This document shows positions 12,150 through 24,101 of a stretch of DNA of 64,000 nt, piece by piece (the first letter of the stretch is position 1; every line of letters starts with the position of its first letter). This DNA is from Batrachochytrium dendrobatidis JAM81. Lineage: Eukaryota > Chytridiomycota > Chytridiomycetes > Rhizophydiales. The translations under genes were made by a program, and so were the position numbers. The stretch is taken from the NCBI RefSeq assembly GCF_000203795.2, contig NW_006281109.1, positions 258,001 through 322,000 of the forward strand, given 5' to 3'. The notes beneath the pieces are model-generated. The model was not told the DNA's origin, ran no database searches, and worked only from the letters and a program-made list of their open reading frames with translations.

Positions 12150-14225
12150 ATGGAAACACGGACGACTAGACCATCAGCAATCAGCAATACATTGAGTCAA
12201 GAGGACATACGATCAACCAAAGCAAGTCCTAGTACTGTTTATAAAGAATTGGTAGAGTCATCACACACACCACTAGCTGGAGCTACAATGCAAACAACAG
12301 AGCCAGCTAATGGCATTCCAGCCAAGGTATTCAGGACGACTCCTCCAACAGCAGCACTTCCACCAAGGCCTGTTCAACTAGAGTCTTTGTCTGAATCCAA
12401 CACAGAGCATCCTGTACCAATACTCTCACAACAGCATAACATGGCTGGTTTGTCTGGAACTAGGCAGCAGAAAATACAAAATGATCGTCGTTTTGAAGCA
12501 CATGAAAAGCTTCATAGCCAAGCATTGTCAACTCAAAACAAGTTGGATAGACAGCCCAACCCTACAAGCAAATCAGCAGTTGAATTGGCTTATCATCATG
12601 ATGGACTTGCATCTTCTAAACATACGACTATGAACATGAGGGATGCATCGAGAGACTTTCATGGCTCTGACATGATGGCGCCCAATTCACCACTTTCCGG
12701 ATTTCAATCCGAAAGACTCGCGCAGCCCCACCCATCTCAATCATCACTATCAGTGTCGGACCTTTCGACTCCGTATGAATCTCAACGACCTTGTATAGGT
12801 GTTTCTCGTCAGGGAGCATCTCATATTATGCCACCATTTTCATCTAATCAAAGACCTGTACCATCTTTTATGCTCAGTACCTATCATGACCATCCAAATC
12901 ATTCTACACTGCATGCAACTGCCATGAATGATCCAAATCAGTATGGTGATGCTGGTTATCTTCAACGTTCAGCCATTCCAAACTCAATAAGAAGACCTTC
13001 TGTTGGATCGCATATGCAATCAGAATACTCGACAATGATGGTCAACAGACCTAGACACAATGCAAAGGCACCACTCAAAATTCTTTCAAATGACGATGAC
13101 AACAATCCCAGTCACAAAACAGGAATTACTCATATGAACAGTGATGCTACATTAGCCTCTACTGCCTCACTCAGTAAGCATCCTATATACAGTGATGCTT
13201 TTATAAATGGTGGTTTGGATGGTATTTTATCTCAATCCAAACCACAAGCTCGAAGATATTGCTATGGAATGTGCAGTTGGATGGGATGTGTTGCTTCAAT
13301 CATTGCTTTTTTCGTCTTGGTCATAGTCATTGGGGCACTTGCATTTGTATATACTCCTCGTCCATTGACCATCAAAGCAATTGGTGCATCTCAAAGCATT
13401 CCTGGCAGTGTAACTTATTTGAATCTCAACAACGACACAACTCCGGCAATGGCTATGAAGGCTGGAGACCTCAACTTTGTTACTAAACTAGGATTGGGAT
13501 TAACTATCCAAGTGGAATCATCCAATATTTTCAATCTAGTCTTTGAATCAGTAGAGCTATCAGGCAGTCTGATATCTTTGGTGGATGGATCAACACTTCC
13601 CACAAGCTCGTTGTTTAATATGACTGGAAGTGTTGCTGGTGCATCGGTGCCCCAGGGTTCAAGCACATTCAATATGCCAATATTCTTTTATTGGTCCATC
13701 AATGCGCCATTGAACAGCAGCGAACCTTTCACTTCAGCCCTTGCCAAATATTGCAGTCTTCCGCCACCATCCTCCACATCCTCGCTTTTGTCCGGTGCAG
13801 ATACCATAGATGGACCTCAAAACAGCGATTCTATTGTGGCGTCCAAATCCAACACCTTGCAAGTCAACTACACTCTTGTAATGCACAAGAAAATTCTCTT
13901 TTGGAATTATGCTCCAGGCATTTCATCTCAAATATTGCAGATTCCTTGTCCATCGCAGTTTGGTGACTTTTTGATGACAGTACAAAGTGTAACTAGCAGA
14001 AACAATTCAACCGCTACTAACCCACCTCGTACAACTTCAACCACTGTTAACCCACCTCCTGCAATGCCAACCACTGTCAATCTACCTCCTACAATCCCAA
14101 TCATCGTTAATCCACCTCCTGCACCATCAACCACTGTCAATCTACCTCCTGTAATTGTTACATTTACTTCTCGTCCTACGTCTGTAGCCATGGTGACATC
14201 GCTGGCAACTATAATGGATTCTTGA
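12150..14225 (+). CDS. Single-pass membrane protein with long disordered N-terminus and LEA2-like lumenal part
   Basis: Intronless ORF, 691 residues from the ATG at 12150 (reading further up to 12096 would need TTG). Residues 1-365 are Ser/Gln/His/Pro-rich and look disordered. A Cys-rich juxtamembrane stretch (CYGMCSWMGC) precedes a strong membrane helix at about residues 378-398 (IIAFFVLVIVIGALAFVY). The following roughly 200 residues have beta-rich character with N-glycosylation sites and resemble fungal NDR1/LEA2-type membrane proteins (weak similarity by eye). The C-terminus is a Thr/Pro tandem repeat. Type II topology, with the C-terminus outside, is inferred. Exact function unknown. Confidence 0.78.
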   Translation: METRTTRPSAISNTLSQEDIRSTKASPSTVYKELVESSHTPLAGATMQTTEPANGIPAKVFRTTPPTAALPPRPVQLESLSESNTEHPVPILSQQHNMAGLSGTRQQKIQNDRRFEAHEKLHSQALSTQNKLDRQPNPTSKSAVELAYHHDGLASSKHTTMNMRDASRDFHGSDMMAPNSPLSGFQSERLAQPHPSQSSLSVSDLSTPYESQRPCIGVSRQGASHIMPPFSSNQRPVPSFMLSTYHDHPNHSTLHATAMNDPNQYGDAGYLQRSAIPNSIRRPSVGSHMQSEYSTMMVNRPRHNAKAPLKILSNDDDNNPSHKTGITHMNSDATLASTASLSKHPIYSDAFINGGLDGILSQSKPQARRYCYGMCSWMGCVASIIAFFVLVIVIGALAFVYTPRPLTIKAIGASQSIPGSVTYLNLNNDTTPAMAMKAGDLNFVTKLGLGLTIQVESSNIFNLVFESVELSGSLISLVDGSTLPTSSLFNMTGSVAGASVPQGSSTFNMPIFFYWSINAPLNSSEPFTSALAKYCSLPPPSSTSSLLSGADTIDGPQNSDSIVASKSNTLQVNYTLVMHKKILFWNYAPGISSQILQIPCPSQFGDFLMTVQSVTSRNNSTATNPPRTTSTTVNPPPAMPTTVNLPPTIPIIVNPPPAPSTTVNLPPVIVTFTSRPTSVAMVTSLATIMDS
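14009..14158 (+). repeat. 30-bp tandem repeat encoding a Thr/Pro tail
   Basis: Five 30-bp units, each around the core aacccacctcct or aatctacctcct, encode a 10-residue Thr-Val-Asn-Pro-Pro-Pro-type repeat at the C-terminus of the preceding membrane protein. Units differ at several third positions, so the repeat is not brand new. The composition resembles an O-glycosylated cell-surface stalk. Confidence 0.8.
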
Positions 14226-14674
14226 ATCGATCCGCAAAAGTGAATTTGTTCACTATTAAAATAGATGATCTCCAATAACTTATGTAGCTTTTTGCTTCAA
14301 TAAATATAAATGTATTCTGATCAAAATATATGTAGATATAGTGTTGAATATATACGACTGGTTGAATAAATGCCAACACTGTCAAGATGAACAGTGTAGT
14401 TGATCAACTGGATAATCACCCGATTCATTCATTACAATCCAAACCTTGAGTTGGGTTGCTTTGATATTATCAAACCTCATTTTATTCCAACATTTTAAAT
14501 ACAGTTTAAAAGAACGATTGCACGTTTGAGGAATAATTGTTTTCATGACAATCAATTTAACAAGTTCAGTCGACACAATAATCGGTAATGTGATGAGAAT
14601 TATTATTTTACACTTGTGAATCTGCGTGAATACGACAGTAAAAGCTCAAGTTTATCCCTTCAATCCATCCATCA
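14226..14674. other. Spacer containing a dispersed-repeat copy
   Basis: From about 14390 to 14636 the sequence matches the reverse complement of the dispersed family core: gattcattcattacaatcc (14422-14441) followed by gagttgggtt, ending in tgcgtgaatacgacagt (14622-14638), the terminal repeat. The rest is AT-rich UTR or promoter sequence with no ORF. Confidence 0.6.
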
Positions 14675-16555
14675 ATGTCGCACCCATTCAACAACCTGGT
14701 CGAGATCTTATCAGATTCATTCTCTCCTGCTGTGATTCTTACTGAGAATACTCAAGATTCTTCTACAAACAAGCCATCTTACTGCAAATTATACTATTCT
14801 CAGCTACGCACTCATATTCAGCATCTTCAACAGCAAGAGCCGTTTTCCCATCTTCAGCCTGGAACTGCAGTCACTTTCCTACTGTCCAACTCATACGAGT
14901 ACATTACAGTCTTTTTTGCAATCCTTGCACAACGAGCAGTGGCTAATCCTCTCAATCCAAACTATACGGTGGATGAGATCTTGTTTTATTTGCAAGATGT
15001 TCAACCCAGCGTAGTGGTGGTTGCCAAAGATGCTGCCAATGTGGAAACTGTCAAACAAGCAGCTTCAAAAGCCAATATTCCTGTATATGAACTGAGTATG
15101 CAAGTGGTTGCTGTGCATTCCAAAGTGACCAGCACTAACTCTCGTTTCAAACATAAGCTACGCTCTCCTAACAACACTGCAGCGTCTATTCAACACGTTG
15201 ATGTTGTGCTGGCAACACATAGATTGGGATCTACCATCGCATCATCAGAATCCCATAAATTAAAACTATCCAATCTGCGTCAAACATACTCTCTTGATGA
15301 TGTGGCTCTCTTTCTTCATACAAGCGGTACAACTGGTAGACCGAAAGGTGTCCCTCTTACTCACAGAGGCATTCTTGCATCTATGCGTAATATTGTCGAT
15401 GCCTACAAACTTCAACCCACCGATCTCTCTTACTTGGTCATGCCACTCTTTCATGTTCACGGTCTGATTGGTGTGACCTTGTCTACCATGCTGTCGGGTG
15501 GAACTGTAATAGTTCCACCTAAATTCTCTCCAAAACGATTTTGGGTAGATGTGGTGGGTTTAGGCGCTACATGGTACTCTGCTGTTCCTACAATCCATCA
15601 GATGCTATTGATCACAGCAAATGAAACCTATCTGGAACATAATGGCAAACTGCGTTTTATTCGTAGCTGCAGCTCAAGTCTGTAGGTTTTAATGTTTGGA
15701 TCATCTAGGAAATTGGTGATTTGTAAATTAACTTTTGACTTGTTGTTGATACATGTAGTGCTCCTGCCACTATGCTCGAATTGGAGCAGCGGTTCCACGC
15801 TCCGGTTATCGAAGCGTATGCCATGACAGAAGCCTCGCATCAAATGACAGCTAATTTTCTTCCTCCTGGTATACGCAAACCTGGATCGGTTGGCAAAGGT
15901 CGTGGTGTCAATGTACGAATTCTTGATGACAATGGAAAAGAGTTGTCTGGAACTGCTGTTGGCGAAGTGTGTGTTTCCGGACCCAATTTGTTTACAGGTA
16001 CAATCTCGCCAATTATTCAAAGTGGATCTTATACTTGAAATCATGCATTAACTAGTATGCTGTATTGTTTGATTGTATCAAATAGGATACCACAACAATC
16101 CCAAAGCAACTGCAGAATCTTTTCACATTGATTCCAAACACCAGCGATGGTTCCGCACAGGAGATCTAGGTCGCATGGATGAAAACCGGTTTGTGGTGCT
16201 TGTAGGTCGCATCAAAGAACAAATCAATCGTGGAGGAGAAAAAATATCCCCTGTTGAAATTGACCAGGTTTTACTGCAACATCCTGCTGTGGCCGAAGTG
16301 GTTACTTTTGGTTCTCCGAGCAAACTTTATGGACAGGAAATCGAAGCTGCAGTGGTTTTGAAAAAAACGGGCAATGAAAACAAGGTTACTACCGAAGAGG
16401 ATTTAAAGGTATTTGCTAGAAAATCACTTGCGGCTTTCAAAGTTCCCTGTAAAATCCATATTGTCGATACCATTCCAAAAACTGCTACTGGAAAAGTTCA
16501 AAGAAGGGTTGTATCAGACCACTTTCAAAGTCTCGCGCTCCATGCTAAATTATAA
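14675..16555 (+). CDS. PCS60: Peroxisomal AMP-forming acyl/oxalyl-CoA synthetase (Pcs60-like)
   Basis: Three exons (14675-15681, 15759-15997, 16086-16555) give 571 residues. ANL-superfamily motifs are all present: P-loop LHTSGTTGRPKGVPLTH, FHVHG, YAMTEASHQM, TGDLGRMDENRF and GRIKEQINRGGEKISP, plus the C-terminal catalytic Lys motif PKTATGKVQRR. The protein ends in Ala-Lys-Leu, a peroxisomal PTS1 signal, like yeast Pcs60, which ends in SKL. Pcs60 and its plant relative AAE3 activate oxalate to oxalyl-CoA; the overall pattern (MTEASHQM, GYHNNPKAT) fits this branch better than fatty-acyl or 4-coumarate ligases, but the substrate is inferred. There is an unusual insertion around residues 155-210. 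Confidence 0.92.
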
Positions 16556-17127
16556 CCTTTTGTCAAGACCATCTATGCTATCGATTATGTAATGTTGCTT
16601 TACAGCTGTATTCACAAATGAAACACTAAATAAGCTAAAATACATAATAAACAGCCAGTTTCATGACATGATTGTTATCAATTACTGGACAGCATTGTAT
16701 CATGAACTGTTTGACAATTGAGTGGTCTTTTTCATAGTGACTGACATGCAAACGACAGATATACTTGCAAACCATGTAATCATTGGTTTAAACTCGAGCG
16801 TGAATGTACAAGTTGTTAGCACACAACCAAAATGAGTTGAATTGACAAGTCTAACCTAATATCTGGATCTCAATAAATCTGGTAATTGAGCAAAATAAAA
16901 TGAATAAATCTGATTTATTGTCAGCATTTTAATTCTACTCCAATTGTCATCTGACATACGAGTATTACCCGACTAAATATTCGTAGCCTCGCTGTATGGA
17001 ATAAACTTGACCCATAGTTAAGATACATGTCTTTAATTTCTATTACTTTAGAATCCTTTATTCTGTTATCCAAAAACATTCAAAGCGAATACAATTCTTG
17101 CCCAATGTACTTTTCAGTGAACTGGGT
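16556..17127. other. Spacer with a degenerate dispersed-repeat copy
   Basis: Between convergent genes. Starting at tacagctgtattcacaaatg (16603-16622), the terminal repeat, the family can be followed loosely to about 16880, where aatatctggatctcaataaa matches the core. Roughly the last 240 bp are AT-rich with no recognisable feature. Confidence 0.5.
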
Positions 17128-18169
17128 TTAATTCATATATGATGCGGTTGAATGAACGTATTCATCGTTCATGTCTGTTTCATTCACATACGTATATATC
17201 TTGCATTCATCATTTTCGCTTTTGGAAGGGCTGTAGGTCGAGTGGTATATATCTTGTGACGGATTGTGTGATTCCCATAATCGAGAATGAGACCGAGATC
17301 GAGAATGGGATGTGATTGGGTCTGAATCGTTGAATATCGGCATTTGACGAGTATCGTACTCGGTATAACTCGGTTCAGGCTCGGGTTGATCTTGATACTG
17401 TTTTATACCCAACGCGCCATATATTCTTGAAAAGTTCAAACATTCCTCAAAAGAAGTTTTTAAAAACAAATCTAAATGGTGATCTACAATACCAAAGTAT
17501 AATATCAATATCATGCTATAATGAATCAACTGTGATGTTGAGGGAGGGTGTCAACAGTATGTGTATGGACTCGAACAAGGTATTACCATATACGAATTGT
17601 TTTAATCGGAATGCGTAGGAAGTGGATTGATGCACATTGACGCCTAGGTGTGTAGCCAATAACCTCCAGTTGGGAACACCATCTGCACCTCCATGAAGAG
17701 TAATCAGATACAGCAACAACGTCATGGACACATTTTCACCCCGAAACCGTGGTGGGGCCGAAAATGCTGCAATATGCTTTCCACAGGGTATGTTACAGGT
17801 TGACGAGGTGGTTGTAGGGCAACTCGGATACGTTGTGTTATGAAGCCGATAGTGGTGCATGTGAAGAAACCATATGTATCTGCGACGAAGTGATACGTCT
17901 ATTTCCGGATCCGGTATAAATTTAACTGCAAGGTTGGAGTAGTCTTGTGGAGTGGTATCAGGAGCCAATGTCGGATTGTTTGTTTTACACTGACCTGTGG
18001 TATCAGTCGCGTTAAATGGACCAGGACTAGGTTGGTGGGTGAATGAAGTACATGGAGTAGGTTTGGGGTATAAAGTGGCTTGGCTTGGTGTATCTTCAGT
18101 TTTGTTTTCAGTCCACAACAATGGGTTGGGATTATCAAGAGTATTGGTCGATAAGGTGGATGGACGCAT
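17128..18169 (-). CDS. ARID-like DNA-binding domain protein
   Basis: Two minus-strand exons (17587-18169 and 17128-17483) join through a phase-1 intron to give 312 residues. The central segment has the ARID/BRIGHT pattern: FLHMHHYRLH, then PPRFRGENVSMTLLLYLI, HGGADGVPNWRLLATHLGVN and STSYAFRLKQFVYDHH, with the last part completed across the splice. ARID domains bind DNA and occur in SWI/SNF and RSC chromatin-remodelling subunits, including Rsc9 and Swi1. The N-terminal 90 residues are Pro/Thr-rich, and the C-terminus has an Arg/Ser run (SRSRSHSR). No RFX or zinc-finger module is visible, so the specific complex cannot be named. Confidence 0.72.
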
Positions 18170-18893
18170 ATTTGGGTATTATAGACCAACAGGTTTATTT
18201 TTTCAATTCGCTAAGCAAGCAAAAGGCAGGATAAATAGTTTGACAGCTTGAAGAGTAGAAGCAGTAAAGGATAACAGTATATAAGACAGAGACTATAGTG
18301 GTGGAACGTCAACCACATTTATATTTCTTCACACGTCACATTGTATGTTTTATCACGACAACCTCAAGAATGATGGATCATATTGTTATAATATCATGGA
18401 TAGACAAATGGGAATGACTGCTTCACATGATTCAAGACTACCTCATGTAATTAATCTAAAGGAAATATATCGCGATACGAAGTAGCGCTTTTCAGTTGAA
18501 TTTGGCGGAGTTTCTGCTGGCTATCATGTTTATATATTTTAAAGATCCCTGAAACCCAACATGTCTTGTCTGATAAGCCAGTTTTAGCTACATATCCACA
18601 CGCGAAAAAGTAAAATAGTAAAAGTTCATCCAAACATCAACAGTTTATTCAATAATATATTTTACAAGTGATATTTACTATTAAGCCAAAATAGTAACTG
18701 TAACCATACCTCGATAGCAACCATGATGTCTGGAAAACAAAGTAACTCGAAAAATATTTCTACAGTTGTAACGGTCTAATTTGTATCGATTTGCAGTGTA
18801 TATACTGCATCTCAAATATTGGCGTTTCTATTGCTTTGAATAGTAATATGCAGCTGTACTAACAATGAATTGTATTGGACTCCATATATGTGA
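18170..18893. other. Gene-free AT-rich spacer
   Basis: About 720 bp between divergent genes. Only short unsupported ORFs occur (for example 18451-18633 minus, 60 codons). A short ATG-led reading near 18724 could be an upstream exon of the next gene but could not be joined in phase. No RNA gene or repeat was identified. Confidence 0.4.
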
Positions 18894-21800
18894 ATGCATC
18901 ATCTAGTTTATAGCGCTTTTGACGAGCAACGAATACAATTAAAAACACTAAAAAAACAGCTCAAGGCATGGGAGCATCAGTTTTTGAATGAAAATGGAAG
19001 AAAGCCGGATAAGCAAGATATTGCCGGATTTGAAGATATGGGTAAGATTGTCAATCACTATCTTTGGGATTCGTGCTGTATGTAATACTGTCTAGTAGTC
19101 CATCACGTTCAACCGTGTTGGTTGAATTATTAGTGGAGCAGCCACGATTGGTGTTCAATATGTAGTATTTGGTTCAAAACTTGAACGCGCAAATCATGTT
19201 TGGTTTCGTATCGTCTGTAGTCAGTTAGTACCTCGTACAGAATCGCTTGCCAGACCTATTCTAACTAAAACTATACAATACTTGCAACTGAATTAGCCAA
19301 AAAATACAAATACTATGCCAAACTCAAGGTGGCAATGGACAAAGTCGATGCACAGCGTATAGCAGAAGAAAATCAAATCACCAAAACTGTTTCGGCCGCA
19401 GATATGGTGCAGTTTGCTTCAAACGCATCTATACCAACCCTTGATCAAGCAGCACAAAATGTAAACGAGAAACCCCGATTGGATACGAGTCAGTATCACC
19501 GTGACTCTATCAGATCCGCAACATCAAATGCTTTTCAGGAACTATCCAGCAGCAGACAAACAATGGATCAATCTAATCCAGATATTGCTGCAAGATCGCC
19601 AGTCAAAGCATCTGTGCTGGACAAGTCATATTTAGTGTCCAAAACAATGTCAGGAGAGAATACAGAAACAAGCCAGTCTCAATCACCACTGTCTTCATTT
19701 GCAGCCCAAAGCCTATTTGATTCAAAACTATCATCGTATGCTGATTCAAATGTGCTATCTATGACCGCGGCTCCAACTCCCATCCCAATAACTAATAGAC
19801 CAAAGACCAAAAAAACAGTCGCTGCTGGTGCAATGAAAACTGCTGATCTTGGACAAAATATCAACAAGTTTTCCAACTGGACTCAGCGACAGCAAGCTGT
19901 AGAACAACCATCCGTTGTGACGGATGTTCAAAACACAATGTCTTTTAAGCCCAAAGGTATCTAGTATTGAGGAATTCATTGTTGCTGATCAAGCTCGAAA
20001 AAGCATGGATATTGATGGCTAATTTTTAATGTAACGCCAGATGACATTTTAGACATGTTTTCCAAGGATCCAGGGCATGCGATTTTAGGAACTCGTATTG
20101 ATGATGATCCGCGACCCAAGCATGCGGATACAGCTGGTATGACGGATCTACAGGTGCAGGATTTCATTAGTCGGCGTTGTCAAATTATTGCCAATAAAGA
20201 GCTACCTGCAGCATCTACTTTACCAAGAGGACGTGCTGTTGCGTTACCACAACTGCCACAAGAATCAATCTCTACTGAATCCTCAGTGCAGCTAAAATCC
20301 GAGTTACAATCGCCCAAGATTTTACTTCAGACTCAAACAGCCAAAGTGATTTGTGTTGAATCGACAGCATTTGCTGATCCAAAGCTTTTAGAGTCGCCTG
20401 CAGTAACACCTTTGACGCCTCGAGCCGCGTTTTCTGCAATATCCGATCCATCCAAACCGCCTTTACAACCTTTTTCAAAATCAGATATACCATCACCTGA
20501 TGATTCCAAGTATCCATTAGACTCTTCGGCTTCTCAAGTAGTAAATCTTCAGCTGCTTCCACCAACCAGACCAGGATGGTCCGAAATAGAACGCCCTATA
20601 GAAACCTCGCCTTTGTCAATTTTTAATTCAAAATCCGACCAAATAGAATCCCCACTGCAAAACTCTTCAAATACTACATCGTCTGCTTGTGTAGACAGTT
20701 TGAAAGATCTTTCTGCTGAGAGTGACGATAAACTCCATGCGATTCAGCCTATTAGTCCAACCCTCATAAACGGATCTTCAAATTCCATGAATGCTCAATC
20801 TTTATCACCCATATCACCTGTAGTGAATATGCAAAAAATGCCATCTTTAACGGTCGAAAACTATTTTCTGTGAGTTGACTGTTTCTGTGATTTGCATCCT
20901 TTTGTATACGTTCAACTTTGGTCTGCTATTTGTACTTTTTTTAAAAAAACATGTTGGATCACTTTTAATACAGCTTAATTTTATACTAACCTGATGCCTT
21001 TGATGAATTGAACCGATTTAGACGACTGCCAAAAGAAGGCGTTCTTCGATGTCGACTGACACGTAAAAAGAATCTACTAGACAAAGCCAACCCAACTTAC
21101 TTGTTATACAACGAACTAGAAGACAAGTTTATGCTTAGTGGGAAAAAAAAGTTGATATCCAAATCTGTGCATTATATTATTTCTGATAGCTCAGAAGACA
21201 TTAGTAAAGACTCGCCACACTATCTCGCTAAACTCAAGTACGTGATTCAAGGCTGAAAGCAAAAACAGCATATTGCAACAGATTTTTTGCTAATTGATTT
21301 GATGCTTGAATATTGAAACTAACAATGTAAATAACACCAGGGGAAATTTTAAAAGAAATAGTTTTATTATGACAGACACACGCAGTGCCATCAAACAGCG
21401 TGAACTGACTTGTGTCAACTATGTAGGCTGCAGTATGGCTAGATTTAAACTGAAATACACATCAAGCATTGAGCAGAGTGGAATAAGCTAGCTAACCCTA
21501 TTTTTAATTGACAGAGTAAAAATGTGCTTCCTCGCGAGCTTCAAGTAGTTATCCCTGCACCTATCATTGATGAAAGTGCAGTACGTTGTATGCTTGATCT
21601 TTGATTTTCAGCATCTTTATTTAAAATTCCCATTGCACGTTTTCTCGTGTAACTGAATATTTTATGTTGGTATATAGGAGTCTGGATTTTCAACAGATAT
21701 TATGGTGGATGTTAAATCCAAAAACACCAACAAACTCTTGTTTCTTAAAAACAAACCTCCAAGATGGAACGAGCAAACTCAATCCCACTGCCTTAATTTT

Positions 21801-22063
21801 GGTGGTCGGGTAACTCAGCCGTCTATAAAGAATATGCAGCTTATTGCAGAAAATGATGGTAGGCGTATGTTTAAAATGCAAACACTTGTGACAGAATAGA
21901 TAACTGTAATGTGTGATGGTTTCAAAATGTAGAAAATCATATCGTACTTCAGTTTGGTAGATGTGGACCCGATCTGTTTACTCTGGATGTTCGATGGCCA
22001 ATGACACCCATTGAAGCATTTTCTATTGCTCTCACGACTTTTGAGGCTTATGATAGCACTTGA
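18894..22063 (+). CDS. FAM13-like N-terminus fused to a tubby domain
   Basis: Eight exons (18894-19041, 19297-19956, 20041-20869, 21022-21237, 21341-21422, 21515-21580, 21678-21858, 21933-22063) give 770 residues in frame. Residues about 8-60 form a charged helix ending in NGRKPDKQD and then [11 protein letters not shown] across a splice; this is the short conserved motif of FAM13-type proteins. A long Ser/Pro-rich linker follows. From about 550 to the end is a tubby domain: [66 protein letters not shown] and the C-terminal [15 protein letters not shown]. Tubby proteins bind phosphoinositides and help deliver membrane cargo to cilia. The first exon start could extend further upstream. Confidence 0.85.
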
Positions 22064-22105
22064 TTCTTGATATCGGCTTATTTGTAAGACGCGAGAACTT
22101 GGATT

Positions 22106-22540
22106 TACAGTCGTATTCACGTAAAAGGAACACTATCTTGTAGTCACTGCCTCTATTTTGGTTTAGAATAAACAATGGTTAAATATATATTGCGTTTTCC
22201 TATTAGGTAGTCTCGATTCTTCAACAGTCATTGCACGATATAATTAAATCATTTTTTCTTTTGGTGTAACCATATATTGTACGATTTCCAGATTGGTCCG
22301 TCACAATCCAAATATTGGGTTTGACTATTTTGATGTTTTCAACCAAACTCTTTTTTGTTGTATCCTAGCATATCTTATGTTTTCAATCCAGTTCAAAAAG
22401 ACAAGATTGTAGAAATGCAAGTTGTTTCCATACCAATCACATGGTTACTTGCAATGTTTGATTTGTAGGAAAGAAGAGTTGAGGATTGAACAAATGAAGA
22501 GTGCACTTGAACTGTGATGTGATTGAACATTCGTTAAATT
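22106..22540. repeat. Near full-length MITE-like dispersed repeat
   Basis: Begins cagtcgtattcacgtaaaag (terminal repeat), includes gtttagaataaacaatggtt and ccagattggtccgtcacaat, and ends gtgatgtgattgaacattcg. It is the inverted counterpart of the copy at 48428-48855: both ends and the core align along about 430 bp. Confidence 0.75.
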
Positions 22541-22626
22541 GTTTATACAAAATATACACGAGAGAAAGACCAATGAACTTTGAAGAGCACTGTTTAGCGA
22601 TGACATCTTTTGTGGTGCTATATTTT

Positions 22627-23086
22627 ACGTGCCTCTTTGCTGTGGGTATATCAGCTTCGTCGGTTGATTACGGCCGTGATAAAAGGGACGAAAATGCAAA
22701 AAACAGCATTTATTTCAGTAACCCAACTTTGTCATATTTGAAGCCATTTTGATAGCATCAAGCAGATTGCTGTTGCAGCATTCCGGATGCGAACGCTTTT
22801 GGTTCATAAAATTGCAGTTGTTTCAGACTAGCGTACGATTAGACGAAACACCAAAGCCCGCGTTGGAGCAAACCAACACCAAGCTCAGCAAGCTCAGCAA
22901 GCAGTCGCCGCTGGACCAAATGAGACACTGTATGAATCGAGATAAGCAGCGGATATTTCATCAAACTAGTCGTGTCAACAAACCAGACTGTCACCATGGT
23001 ACAGGAAATACGATCGATGGATGATCATGCCATTCAAGTCAACAGATAAATCATCTACCAATATTTGCAGCATCACCAAAAAAGCA
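22627..23086 (+). repeat. Left arm of 460-bp inverted repeat
   Basis: Nearly identical to the reverse complement of 24995-25454; arms are the same length with only scattered substitutions. It starts acgtgcctctttgctgtggg and ends catcaccaaaaaagca. The arm is more GC-rich than the flanks. Short ORFs in it are conserved between arms, including a signal-peptide-like reading ending SIYFSNPTLSYLKPF and a reading containing KPALEQTNTKLSKLSKQ. Confidence 0.9.
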
Positions 23087-23224
23087 CACCTTCGGACCAA
23101 ATAAACCGATTCTAGCAAGTGTCGAGGCAGTATCCATATCTCAGTTTCAGTGGATCCCGTATCCTTGGCACTTGCTCAAACCCCGACTCTACAAACCGAG
23201 TATTATGACACTATGTGATTGGTA

Positions 23225-23612
23225 TGAAGACAACAGTTGTATTCCTGAAATGGTTTTTTGAACTAGAAGCGCGAACGTAAAAGTTTAAAATATATAGCAA
23301 ATGAGTGTGTTGACAATATTGAAAGTAAAAACAATATATGGATTACAGCGAATAAATATGGGTTTAAACTTGGTGATCATACAATATATGGCTATGCCAA
23401 AAAAAGAGCAATCCCAGCTCAAAACCATAGTTTGGGCACTATATGATGGGCGTCATGTTTATTGGAGGATTGAGAATGCTTATTGAAGAGATGGCCAATA
23501 TCTAGTAGAAAAGCGGAAGTAATATTTAGCCATTTTTATTCCAAAACAAACAAGAGGCTCTGGCCGCGGGACAAATACAATGCTTCGTTTTACGTGAATA
23601 TGGCTGCAAACT
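23225..23612. repeat. MITE-like dispersed repeat copy
   Basis: Contains acaacagttgtattcctgaa, atatggattacagcgaataa, cttggtgatcatacaatata and the terminal repeat cgttttacgtgaatatggct. It lies inside the core between the two 460-bp arms. Confidence 0.65.
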
Positions 23613-24101
23613 CGCCATCCTTTTCCAAATGGCTTTTGCTTTACAATGCTACGCCTATCCCGATCGTTTATATTGCCCTAAAACCACTAGTAGCCTCTTT
23701 GCAATATCTTGTAAAAATATGAAACACTCACAAGATATGCAAACCGTAGCCGCTGAAGTTAAAGACAGCTGCTGATTGGTGATCATTGTATGTGGTACCG
23801 TTGTATTTCCTTATGAGATTACAAACAAGAAACTGGATAAGCTAGTTTTTTGAAAACCAATCCCGAGTACACACGGAGGAGCCGGACCCCTGTAAAGCTT
23901 GAGTTATTTTAATTTTACAATAGTTTTATTTTTATTTAAACCATCGTTTACAGCCCAACTGTATCGACCAATCTCATTGTATTTTCACTGGGAATCGTGT
24001 TTCAAAGCGGCTTAACGGCAAATCTGTCCAACCACATCTTTAGCAACTCTTCCCTCGAGCGGATACTTCCTTTTCAATCTCACTATTGCTATTGATTGAA
24101 C

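Noticed and set aside
13928..14275. Gly/Val-rich minus-strand ORF
   Set aside because: It is the antisense reading of the Thr/Pro tandem repeat.
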